Of a DNA stretch of 10,788 nt, positions 1 to 5,714 are shown in pieces. Below the pieces are notes generated by a model. The model made no database searches, was not told where the DNA came from, and worked only from the letters and a program-made list of their open reading frames with translations. The first letter of the stretch is position 1, and the number at the start of each line of letters is the position of its first letter. The stretch covers positions 1 through 10,788 of the forward strand of contig JAQGKB010000357.1 in NCBI GenBank assembly GCA_028290345.1, given 5' to 3'. The position numbers and the translations under genes are program-made. This DNA is from Hyphomicrobiales bacterium. Lineage in GTDB: Bacteria; Pseudomonadota; Alphaproteobacteria; Rhizobiales; Devosiaceae.

Positions 1-1538
1 CCGGTCTTTTCTACCTCTTCGAGGCTCGGGTAGTCCGAGCGCCGGAAGGTTTCGGCCACCATCTGCTTGTCGGTCATGCCAAGGCTTTGGTGCTCGATGC
101 CAAGCCGCCGGCAAAGCTCGTTGATCACCGCAAAGTTGGAGCGAGCCTCGCCGGGCGCCTCGACCAGTGTCGGCCCGTAGAGCACCCGGGTGTGCCCGCC
201 TCGGGTGTAATAATCATTGTGCTCGAGAAACATCGTGGCGGGCAGCACGATATCGGCCAGTTCCGCCGTTTCGGTCATGAACTGCTCGTGGACGATGGTG
301 AACAGGTCCTCGCGCTCGAACCCGGCGCGGGTACGCGTCTGGTCCGGAGCGACCGATGCCGGGTTGGTGTTCTGGATCAACACCGCCTTTACCGGGGGCC
401 CGCCGAGTAGCGCCTTTGCGTCGCCGGTGAGAACGGCGCCGATCTGCGACATGTCGAGCCAGCGGGCATCGCCCTTCGCCATCTCTGGGGCGGTGATCAC
501 GGATTTGTCCAGCCCCCAGGCGCCGCTATGCGAATGGAAGGCGCCGCCGCCGCGATGCTGCCAGGCCCCGGTCATTGCCGGAATGCAGAGCGCGGCGTGC
601 ATGTTGGTTGCGCCGTTGCGCTGCCGGGTAAAGCCGTAGCCGAGGCGGAAATAGCTTCTGGGCGTCGTGCCCACCAGGCGCGCGAAGGCTTCGATTTCGG
701 CGACCGAAAGCCCGGTGATCGCGGCCGCCCACTCCGGCGTCTTCGACTGAAGATGGGCTCGAAAACGCTCGTCAAAATCGGTGAATTTCTGCATGTAGCC
801 GAGATCAGCGAGGTTGTCGCGCAGCAGCACGTGCATCACGGCCACGGCCAGCGCGCCATCGGTGCCGGGGCGGATGATCAGGGCCATGTCGGCCTGCTCC
901 ATTGTCGCCGTGCGGTAAATGTCGACCACCACCAGCTTGGCGCCGCGCTCCTTGCGGGCGCGGATGGCGTGGGTCATCACGTTGACCTGGGTGGTTACCG
1001 CGTTGGTGCCCCAGATGACAACGCAGTCGCTCTCGGCGATCTGCTCGGTACTGACCCCGGTCAGCCAGCCGGTGCCGGCGATGTAGCCGGGCCAGGCCGT
1101 GCCGGTGCAGATGGTGTCGTACTGGTTGGAATAGCCCTTGGCGTGTCGCAACTTGTTGATGCCGTCGCGCTGCACGTGGCCCATGGTGCCGGCATAGTAG
1201 TAGGGCCAAATGCTCTCGGCCCCGAACTCGGACTCTATCGTCGATAAGCGAGCAACGATCTCGTCGAACGCTTCGTCCCAGGAGATGCGCTGCCAGCGGC
1301 CCTCGCCCTTTTTGCCAACCCGGCGCTGGGGATGGAGCAATCGGTTCGGGTGATGAATCCGCTCGGCGTAGCGCGCCACCTTCTCGCAGATGACGCCAGC
1401 CGTGTAGGGATCGTCCTTGGCGCCGCGCACCCGGCCGATGGTCTTGGCATCGATAATCTCGACATCAAGCGCGCAGGTCGACGGGCAATCGTGCGGGCAG
1501 ACCGAGCGGGCGACGCGGGCAATGGCGGGCTTGTTCAT
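1..1538 (-). CDS. Molybdopterin oxidoreductase with N-terminal 4Fe-4S site (partial, C-terminus beyond the window)
   Basis: Member of the Mo/W-bisPGD enzyme family (formate dehydrogenase / BisC-like superfamily), which carries out two-electron oxidation or reduction of small substrates; the substrate cannot be told from sequence. The frame is open from ATG 1538 to the left edge, giving 512 residues; such enzymes usually have about 680-750, so the C-terminal cofactor-binding domain is mostly missing. Cys14, Cys18, Cys22 and Cys51 (CPHDCPSTC, then VICEK) form the N-terminal 4Fe-4S site. SWDEAFDEI (87-95) and VVIWGTNA (173-180) are typical family segments. Cys144 in DTICTG lies where the metal ligand is often found, but I cannot prove that role. 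I see no Tat twin-arginine signal, so it is probably cytoplasmic. No electron-transfer partner is encoded nearby. The ribosome binding site is weak. It lies 70 bases downstream of the membrane protein gene on the same strand and may be co-transcribed with it. Confidence 0.92.
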   Translation of the reverse strand, partial: MNKPAIARVARSVCPHDCPSTCALDVEIIDAKTIGRVRGAKDDPYTAGVICEKVARYAERIHHPNRLLHPQRRVGKKGEGRWQRISWDEAFDEIVARLSTIESEFGAESIWPYYYAGTMGHVQRDGINKLRHAKGYSNQYDTICTGTAWPGYIAGTGWLTGVSTEQIAESDCVVIWGTNAVTTQVNVMTHAIRARKERGAKLVVVDIYRTATMEQADMALIIRPGTDGALAVAVMHVLLRDNLADLGYMQKFTDFDERFRAHLQSKTPEWAAAITGLSVAEIEAFARLVGTTPRSYFRLGYGFTRQRNGATNMHAALCIPAMTGAWQHRGGGAFHSHSGAWGLDKSVITAPEMAKGDARWLDMSQIGAVLTGDAKALLGGPPVKAVLIQNTNPASVAPDQTRTRAGFEREDLFTIVHEQFMTETAELADIVLPATMFLEHNDYYTRGGHTRVLYGPTLVEAPGEARSNFAVINELCRRLGIEHQSLGMTDKQMVAETFRRSDYPSLEEVEKT

Positions 1539-1547
1539 CCGAATCCG

Positions 1548-1557
1548 TTGAGCTCAA
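1548..1557. repeat. Perfect 10-base palindrome before the molybdoenzyme start
   Basis: TTGAGCTCAA reads the same on both strands and ends 10 bases upstream of the ATG at 1538. It overlaps the place where the ribosome binding site should be. It could be a small operator or hairpin, or chance; ten-base palindromes are not rare. Confidence 0.3.
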
Positions 1558-1608
1558 TCAGCGGTCGAACATTAGGCCCTTCCCCGCGCGCCTGATAGCC
1601 GGATTTTC

Positions 1609-2292
1609 CTAGGCCGGGACGCGCGCCGCGTTAATGGCATTGCGCCGAGCCCGATCTGCGGCCGCCTTGGCCAGCGCCGCGGCGCCGGACTGATACGGCG
1701 AAAAGCTGATGCGCTGCCGATCGGTGCTCCAGATGGAAATGCCGCGCCAGGTGCTGTCGACACCGACGACGTCGCTCCAGGCGATCGTGGTACATTTGCC
1801 GGTGCCGCTACGATGTTCGATGTGCTTGCGGTTCCAGCGGATCTTCACCATCAGCGAGGTGAAGAAGATGCCTGCGGCACAAAGCGCAAAGGCGACTGCG
1901 AGCGCGAACGCAGCCATGATGTGCAGTGGGTTGGCATCGCCTCGGTTCATGAACACCACGACCGAGAGCAGCAAGGCCGAAAACGAGCCGGCGGTAAAGG
2001 CCCCGAAAAGCTCGACCGGCGAGGCGCGCAACTCTGACCATTCGCCGGTCGAAACTGCCTCCTCACCCTGCACCAAGCGCAGGCTGAGAAAAATTGCGTA
2101 GCTGAAGCTGACAATGCCGGCCAAATGGCCGAGGGATAAATGTGCCGTGGCGGGCACATGCTTTCCGATCAAGAGTAGAACGATGAGAACAAGCGGCACA
2201 GCCACTTCCTGCCAGCGTAACGTCACAAGATTCTCCAAGTCCGGGGCGTCACCGGCCCCGCTGGTGCGAAGCCGCGCCGGTTGATAGTCCAC
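1609..2292 (-). CDS. Uncharacterised four-helix membrane protein with soluble C-terminal domain
   Basis: I do not recognise this family. It has 227 residues from a GTG start at 2292. Hydrophobic stretches fit four membrane helices, roughly residues 29-44, 59-75, 95-115 and 125-148, followed by a basic segment (RWNRKH) and a soluble tail of about 75 residues. In the tail, the run IAWSDVVGVDSTW then an Ile-rich strand and an Ala-rich helix resembles the end of a bacterial PH-like domain; this is only a pattern resemblance. GTG 2292 has GGACGG six bases before it, better placed than for the in-frame TTG at 2298. The frame stays open further upstream to TGA 2392-2394 but holds no ATG, GTG or TTG there. 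It sits between the PNPOx-fold gene and the molybdoenzyme on the same strand; no role can be assigned. Confidence 0.75.
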   Translation of the reverse strand: MDYQPARLRTSGAGDAPDLENLVTLRWQEVAVPLVLIVLLLIGKHVPATAHLSLGHLAGIVSFSYAIFLSLRLVQGEEAVSTGEWSELRASPVELFGAFTAGSFSALLLSVVVFMNRGDANPLHIMAAFALAVAFALCAAGIFFTSLMVKIRWNRKHIEHRSGTGKCTTIAWSDVVGVDSTWRGISIWSTDRQRISFSPYQSGAAALAKAAADRARRNAINAARVPA

Positions 2293-2298
2293 GCGCAA

Positions 2299-2511
2299 CC
2301 GTCCGATGAGCCAATTCGGCGGATCGGGGATCGCACAGTCCTCGGCCGGTGACGCTAGTCCGGACGAGTTCCACTGATTTCTGGTGCTTCTTCAGCGCTC
2401 AGGCAAAATTATGAATATCTTAGTTGCAGGCGCGCGCCACTAACATTTTCGCGACCCCGGGCGAGGGATTTTGCCGCATCAGCATTTTTGCAACAGCGGG
2501 CGGCCCTGCCC
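2299..2511. other. Intergenic stretch between the PNPOx-fold gene and the membrane protein gene
   Basis: About 213 bases with no gene that I can support. An AT-rich patch at 2405-2423 carries CATAAT on the minus strand (plus coordinates 2408-2413), a fair -10 element, but no good -35 box lies 16-18 bases upstream of it. A GGGC/GCCC inverted pair just after the PNPOx-fold stop lacks a T tail, so it is not a clear terminator. Confidence 0.35.
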
Positions 2512-3078
2512 CTACTCGGCCGGCTCGTCGTCGAACATCCCGCTGGCGAAACCATCGATGCTGCGGGCGTTCTTTTCGTGCCAGTAAGCCTCGATGCCAT
2601 CGGGGCCTTTTGCTTCGGCCCAGCGGTCGAGCGTCGGGCGATCGCCCACATACGAGAACAGCGGCACGCCGTAACCGCACGAGGTCTGCACCATCTCGAT
2701 GTCCAATGCCACGATCTGGCGTGCGCCGGGCGGCTCGCTGCCGCCGAACTCGGCAAGCAGCAGGCGCTCATATTCGGCGCCGCCCCGCCTGATGATCCGG
2801 CTGTGGCCATAGAGCCGCAGGATGCGCGGCGGGCCTTCGAACGAACAGAACATCAAGGTAAGGCGGCCATCCACCCGGGAATGGGCGGCGGTCTCGTTGC
2901 CGGAGCCGGTTCGGTCGAGATAGATCACCTCGTTGGGCCCGAGCACCCGCAGGCTGTCGAGGCCGCGCGGCGAGATATTGACCCGCCCCTCCGCAGCCGC
3001 CGAAGCGTTGAAGAAGATCTGCTGCTTGAGGATGAACTCGCGAAGCATGTCGTCGATTGCGGAAAACTGCTTGGCCAT
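2512..3078 (-). CDS. Pyridoxamine 5'-phosphate oxidase family (FMN-binding split barrel) protein
   Basis: A 188-residue protein of the putative PNPOx family, a flavin-binding split-barrel fold. True PdxH makes pyridoxal phosphate, but this branch is different from PdxH and its substrate is not known; a soluble flavin- or F420-type redox role is likely. Family marks include EGRVNISPRG (30-39), LDRTGSGNETAAH (54-66), LMFCSFEGPPRILRLYG (75-91), GARQI (118-122) and VQTSCGYGVP (130-139). The start at ATG 3078 is chosen over an upstream in-frame extension because AGGGAG lies eight bases before it, homology-like sequence begins there, and the extension is low-complexity and overlaps the SDR stop region. 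It follows the SDR gene by 64 bases on the same strand and probably shares its transcript. Confidence 0.9.
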   Translation of the reverse strand: MAKQFSAIDDMLREFILKQQIFFNASAAAEGRVNISPRGLDSLRVLGPNEVIYLDRTGSGNETAAHSRVDGRLTLMFCSFEGPPRILRLYGHSRIIRRGGAEYERLLLAEFGGSEPPGARQIVALDIEMVQTSCGYGVPLFSYVGDRPTLDRWAEAKGPDGIEAYWHEKNARSIDGFASGMFDDEPAE

Positions 3079-3142
3079 CGGCGGCGCTCCCTGGATCGGA
3101 GCTCCTTGGTAAGGTGGCCGGGGCACCGCTGTCCAGTGAGAG

Positions 3143-4009
3143 TTAGGCTGGGTCGGCGGCCTCGAGTGCGGGGTAGATAGCGCCCGTAGCCTGCTCCGCC
3201 GCCACCCAGAGTGCCGAGCGGGCCGGCCCATCGGAGGCCAGCGCGGGGCGCAGCGCCACGCGATTCTTGACGATGAACTGGCCGGTGGTTCCGGTCAGCG
3301 CCGGATCGCGCACCGCTTGCGCGATGCGGTGACCGCCCTTGCGCGCCGATTGCATCATGGTGCGGGACGCCAGGGCGAAGAACAGCCGCGACAGTCCGCG
3401 AGCATCGCGGGCAAGTGCGGTGCGCAAGAACCCAGGCGCGAGGGCATTGACGGCAATGCCAAGCGGCTTCAGGCGTTCAGCCTGCCCAATAGTCAGCATC
3501 AGGTCGGCGAGCTTGGATTGACCATAGACCTCGAAGGCATCGAACCGCCCGGCTCTATCGAGATCATCCAGTTGCACTTTGCGCAGCAGGTCGGAAGCGA
3601 CGTTGACGACATGCGCTTCGCCATCGGCGCGCAGCGGCTCGACCAGCAGGCTGGTGAGCAGGAAGGGTGCGAAAACGTTGACCGCGAAGGTCATTTCGAT
3701 GCCCTCGGAGGACAATTGGCGGCGATGCGGACTGATGCCGGCATTGTTGACCAGCCCGTGGATGGCCTTGTGCCGATCGGCGATGACTTGCGCAGCCAGG
3801 TGGATCTCGGACTGTGAAGACAGGTCGGCCGTCACCAGTTCGACGGCCTTGTTGCCCGAGCGCCGGATGATCTCGGCATGCGCATCGCGCGCCTTGGCGC
3901 CCTCGCGGCAGACCAGCACCAGCGGCTCGCCAAGTTCGGCCAGTTCGAGCGCCGCGGCCTTGCCGATGCCGCTGGATGCACCGGTGATGACGATGGGATT
4001 GCGTGGCAT
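3143..4009 (-). CDS. Short-chain dehydrogenase/reductase, retinol dehydrogenase / WWOX-like
   Basis: A 288-residue classical SDR, an NAD(P)-dependent oxidoreductase acting on alcohols or ketones; the substrate is unknown. It has a Rossmann fold with TGASSGIG (9-16) for nucleotide binding, ADL (61-63) for adenine contact, NNAG (88-91), Asn111, Ser139, and YGQSK with Tyr162 and Lys166. The 23-residue gap from Ser139 to Tyr162, with an LDDLD stretch between, is the retinol-dehydrogenase/WWOX style rather than the shorter FabG spacing. APGF (191-194) follows. Arg35 after the second strand (VCREG) hints at a preference for NADP, by inference. ATG 4009 begins the conserved N-terminus; GGAG lies about 11 bases upstream, a long spacing. 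It is followed on the same strand by the PNPOx-fold gene. Confidence 0.93.
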   Translation of the reverse strand: MPRNPIVITGASSGIGKAAALELAELGEPLVLVCREGAKARDAHAEIIRRSGNKAVELVTADLSSQSEIHLAAQVIADRHKAIHGLVNNAGISPHRRQLSSEGIEMTFAVNVFAPFLLTSLLVEPLRADGEAHVVNVASDLLRKVQLDDLDRAGRFDAFEVYGQSKLADLMLTIGQAERLKPLGIAVNALAPGFLRTALARDARGLSRLFFALASRTMMQSARKGGHRIAQAVRDPALTGTTGQFIVKNRVALRPALASDGPARSALWVAAEQATGAIYPALEAADPA

Positions 4010-4125
4010 GCTGGTAGACGCTCCGCGCGCGGCCGGCGAATCCCCGCCGCTTCTTCGTCAAAGACTTAGGCGTCAATGTGCGCGAAAAATGGGCAGAACA
4101 TGGGGCCGCCAGAAATAATCCGGTG

Positions 4126-4314
4126 CTACTTGCGATCTATGAACAGCAGGCCGCCCTTGGCCTTGTTCTCGCGCGGCGCCTCGACGATCTGGATGGCAAC
4201 ATTTTCCGGCTGTACGGCAAAATGCTTCACCACCGCATCGGTGATGTCCTTGACCAAGGCGCGCTTGGCATCAACGGTGCGGCCTTCGGCGGCGTAGACG
4301 ATAATTTCAGGCAT
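4126..4314 (-). CDS. 4-oxalocrotonate tautomerase family protein
   Basis: A 62-residue member of the tautomerase superfamily. These small proteins form hexamers and use an N-terminal proline, exposed after Met removal, as a general base in keto-enol tautomerisation. Counting that proline as 1, Pro1 (PEIIVY) and Arg11 (EGR) match classic 4-OT, and the C-terminal Gly-Gly (53-54) aligns. The residue aligned to 4-OT Arg39 is Ala, and the position of the aromatic residue near 50 (Phe or Trp) is Lys, so activity on the classic substrate is doubtful. GGAG lies eight bases before ATG 4314. It is not within a visible aromatic meta-cleavage cluster; the SDR gene follows 116 bases downstream. The hsp20 terminator sits just upstream, so it needs its own promoter or read-through. 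Confidence 0.9.
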   Translation of the reverse strand: MPEIIVYAAEGRTVDAKRALVKDITDAVVKHFAVQPENVAIQIVEAPRENKAKGGLLFIDRK

Positions 4315-4354
4315 TTGAGGTTCTCCGACTCGGTGACCTTAGCCGAGCGGAGGC

Positions 4355-4383
4355 AAAAAGAAAGGTCGCGCTGTGGCGACCTT
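4355..4383 (-). terminator. Intrinsic terminator of hsp20
   Basis: Read on the minus strand, AAGGTCGC (4383-4376) pairs perfectly with GCGACCTT (4369-4362) around a six-base loop, and is followed by TCTTTTT. It starts 16 bases after the hsp20 stop. An 8 bp GC-containing stem with a T tail is a standard rho-independent terminator. Confidence 0.85.
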
Positions 4384-4398
4384 AGGAACCGATGCGCG

Positions 4399-4905
4399 TC
4401 AGTGCTTGATCGGGATTTTCTTGACGTTCGACTTGGCGTTGGCCGGCTTCGGAATTGTCAGCGTCAGCACTCCACGGTCAAACTTGGCTTCGACCTTGTC
4501 GGGGTCGATGTCGAACGGCAGGTTGATGGTCCGCGAGAACATCCCGTAGGAACGCTCGCTGCGATAGGTTCCGCCTCGCTTGTCCTCCCGTTCGGACTTC
4601 TTCTCGCCCGAAATGGTCAGCATCTGGTCGGCGACGGTGATCTCGACATCCTTTTCATCGACGCCGGGCAGTTCGGCGGTCACCATGAGAGCGTTGTCGG
4701 TTTCATGCACGTCGACCGACGGCAGCAGATCAAGTCCGGAGGAAGAGGAGTCGGAAAACAGGTCCGGCATCCGGGATCCCGTGCTGAAGTCGTCGAAGAT
4801 CCGGTCGATCTGGCGTTGCAGCAGGTCGAAGGGGTTACGCATGCCCCTCCCACCATTCTGGCTGGGTAGGTTCGACGATGATCGCGTTGTCATCTGATTG
4901 GCCAT
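4399..4905 (-). CDS. Small heat-shock protein, Hsp20 / alpha-crystallin family
   Basis: An ATP-independent holdase chaperone that binds unfolding proteins as large oligomers in the cytoplasm. It has 168 residues, the usual size. The N-terminal arm (1-60) holds NPFDLLQRQIDRIFDDF and a Ser-rich run. The alpha-crystallin domain spans about 62-155, with PSVDVHETD (62-70), AELPGVDEKDVEI (78-89), GEKK (100-103), and the hallmark GVLTLTIPK (145-153). The tail carries IPI (164-166), the I-x-I motif that links subunits. Start ATG 4905 is preferred because AGGAG is six bases upstream; the in-frame ATG at 4911 directly abuts AGGAG and is too close. It lies between the ndk terminator and its own terminator, so it is a single-gene transcript. 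The leader looks able to fold over the ribosome binding site, suggesting heat control of translation. Confidence 0.95.
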   Translation of the reverse strand: MANQMTTRSSSNLPSQNGGRGMRNPFDLLQRQIDRIFDDFSTGSRMPDLFSDSSSSGLDLLPSVDVHETDNALMVTAELPGVDEKDVEITVADQMLTISGEKKSEREDKRGGTYRSERSYGMFSRTINLPFDIDPDKVEAKFDRGVLTLTIPKPANAKSNVKKIPIKH

Positions 4906-4906
4906 T

Positions 4907-4929
4907 TGCATCTCCTTTGGAAAAACGCA
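4907..4929 (-). promoter_or_regulatory. Putative RNA thermometer hairpin masking the hsp20 ribosome binding site
   Basis: In the hsp20 mRNA, UGCG (4929-4926) can pair with UGCA (4910-4907) and UUUCC (4923-4919) with GGAGA (4915-4911), leaving a UU bulge and an AAA loop. The whole AGGAG Shine-Dalgarno lies in the hairpin, which ends one base before the start codon. Weak U-A and G-U pairs beside the SD, plus a bulge, resemble ROSE or fourU thermometers of alphaproteobacterial small heat-shock genes. Upstream, two more hairpins can form: GCGCC/GGCGC (4946-4942 with 4938-4934) and a bulged GC stem across 4999-4975. Pairing is seen in the sequence; the thermal role is inferred. Confidence 0.55.
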
Positions 4930-5014
4930 GCCGGCGCCCACGGCGCGGATGCGTCACATGGTTTGGATCAACGCCGGGCGATGCGAAATGATCCGCCCGC
5001 AGGGGGATGAGGCC

Positions 5015-5044
5015 AAAAAAAAGACCGCCCGACGGCGGCCTTTT
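5015..5044 (-). terminator. Intrinsic terminator of ndk
   Basis: On the minus strand, AAGGCCGCC (5042-5034) pairs with GGCGGTCTT (5029-5021) over nine positions, including one G-U, around a GTCG loop, and runs into a tract of eight T (5022-5015). It begins about 26 bases after the ndk stop and separates ndk from hsp20. Confidence 0.9.
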
Positions 5045-5069
5045 GTACGTGGTCTGCACACGCGGAGCG

Positions 5070-5492
5070 CTAGCCGACGATCTCGATGTCCGCGAAGAAG
5101 TACTTGATCTCCTGCGCGGCGGTTTCGGGGGCATCCGAACCGTGCACGGAGTTTTCGCCGACCGAAAGCGCGAATTCCTTGCGGATGGTGCCGTCAGCGG
5201 CGTTGGCCGGGTTGGTGGCGCCCATGATCTCGCGGTTCTTCAGGATGGCGTTTTCGCCTTCCAGCACCTGCAGCACGACCGGGGCCGAAATCATCGACTC
5301 GACCAGCTCGCGGAAGAACGGGCGTGCCTTGTGCACGGCATAAAAGCCTTCGGCCTGGGCGCGGCTGAGCTGGACGCGCTTGGAGGCGACGACGCGAAGG
5401 CCGGCGTCTTCGAACTTGGAGACGATCTTGCCAGTGAGATTGCGCTTGGTCGCGTCCGGCTTGATGATGGAGAAGGTGCGCTCGAGAGCCAT
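5070..5492 (-). CDS. ndk: Nucleoside diphosphate kinase
   Basis: Transfers the terminal phosphate from ATP to other (d)NDPs through a phospho-histidine, balancing nucleotide pools in the cytoplasm. The 140-residue length is standard. It starts MALERTFSIIKPDA, with Lys11 in the KPD motif, and carries the catalytic His117 in ENSVHGSD, followed by Ser119. NPANAADGTIR (94-104) is the usual nucleotide-contact region. AAGGA lies six bases before ATG 5492. The gene is transcribed away from the ABC-F gene and ends in its own intrinsic terminator, so it is likely monocistronic. Confidence 0.98.
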   Translation of the reverse strand: MALERTFSIIKPDATKRNLTGKIVSKFEDAGLRVVASKRVQLSRAQAEGFYAVHKARPFFRELVESMISAPVVLQVLEGENAILKNREIMGATNPANAADGTIRKEFALSVGENSVHGSDAPETAAQEIKYFFADIEIVG

Positions 5493-5597
5493 TTTTGGTC
5501 CTTGATGTTGAGTTGCTCGATGAGGTTGGCAACACGCCCCTCACCCGGTCATGGCGACCGCCCGCGCCCATGGAAGCGCAGGAAGAAATGGTCGCGC

Positions 5598-5626
5598 CTT
5601 TTAGCGGGAGTATCTGACGGAAACAA
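5598..5626 (-). promoter_or_regulatory. Candidate sigma-70-type promoter of ndk
   Basis: On the minus strand, TTGTTT (5626-5621) and TAAAAG (5603-5598) are separated by 17 bases, matching 3 and 4 of 6 consensus positions. Initiation near 5590 would give a leader of about 100 bases before ndk. This is the best-looking pair in the 222-base divergent region; I could not find an equally good promoter for the ABC-F gene on the plus strand. Confidence 0.3.
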
Positions 5627-5714
5627 GACTGGCAGCGTTGCGTGCGCAGCGGTTGCCATTCTGCTCGATAAACACTACCTACAGCCCCTGGAAATCCAAG
5701 GTTTTGCGCGCGCC

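Noticed and set aside
528..1247. 239-codon plus-strand open frame inside the molybdoenzyme gene
   Set aside because: It lies antisense to clear molybdoenzyme sequence with conserved motifs; composition is rich in Gly, Ala, Arg and His, typical of a shadow.
2488..3180. 230-codon plus-strand open frame over the PNPOx-fold gene
   Set aside because: The minus-strand frame carries clear family motifs; this one does not.
3079..3231. 51-residue N-terminal extension of the PNPOx-fold frame
   Set aside because: Pro/Arg-rich, overlaps the end of the SDR gene, and ATG 3078 has a good ribosome binding site at proper distance.
4056..4076. Two CGTCAA (TTGACG on the minus strand) copies 15 bases apart upstream of the SDR gene
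   Set aside because: They look like -35 boxes, but neither has a -10-like hexamer at 16-18 bases; a six-base repeat is too short to call.
5007..5714. 236-codon upstream extension of the ABC-F frame
   Set aside because: It runs antisense through ndk and its terminator; conserved ABC-F sequence starts at ATG 5715.
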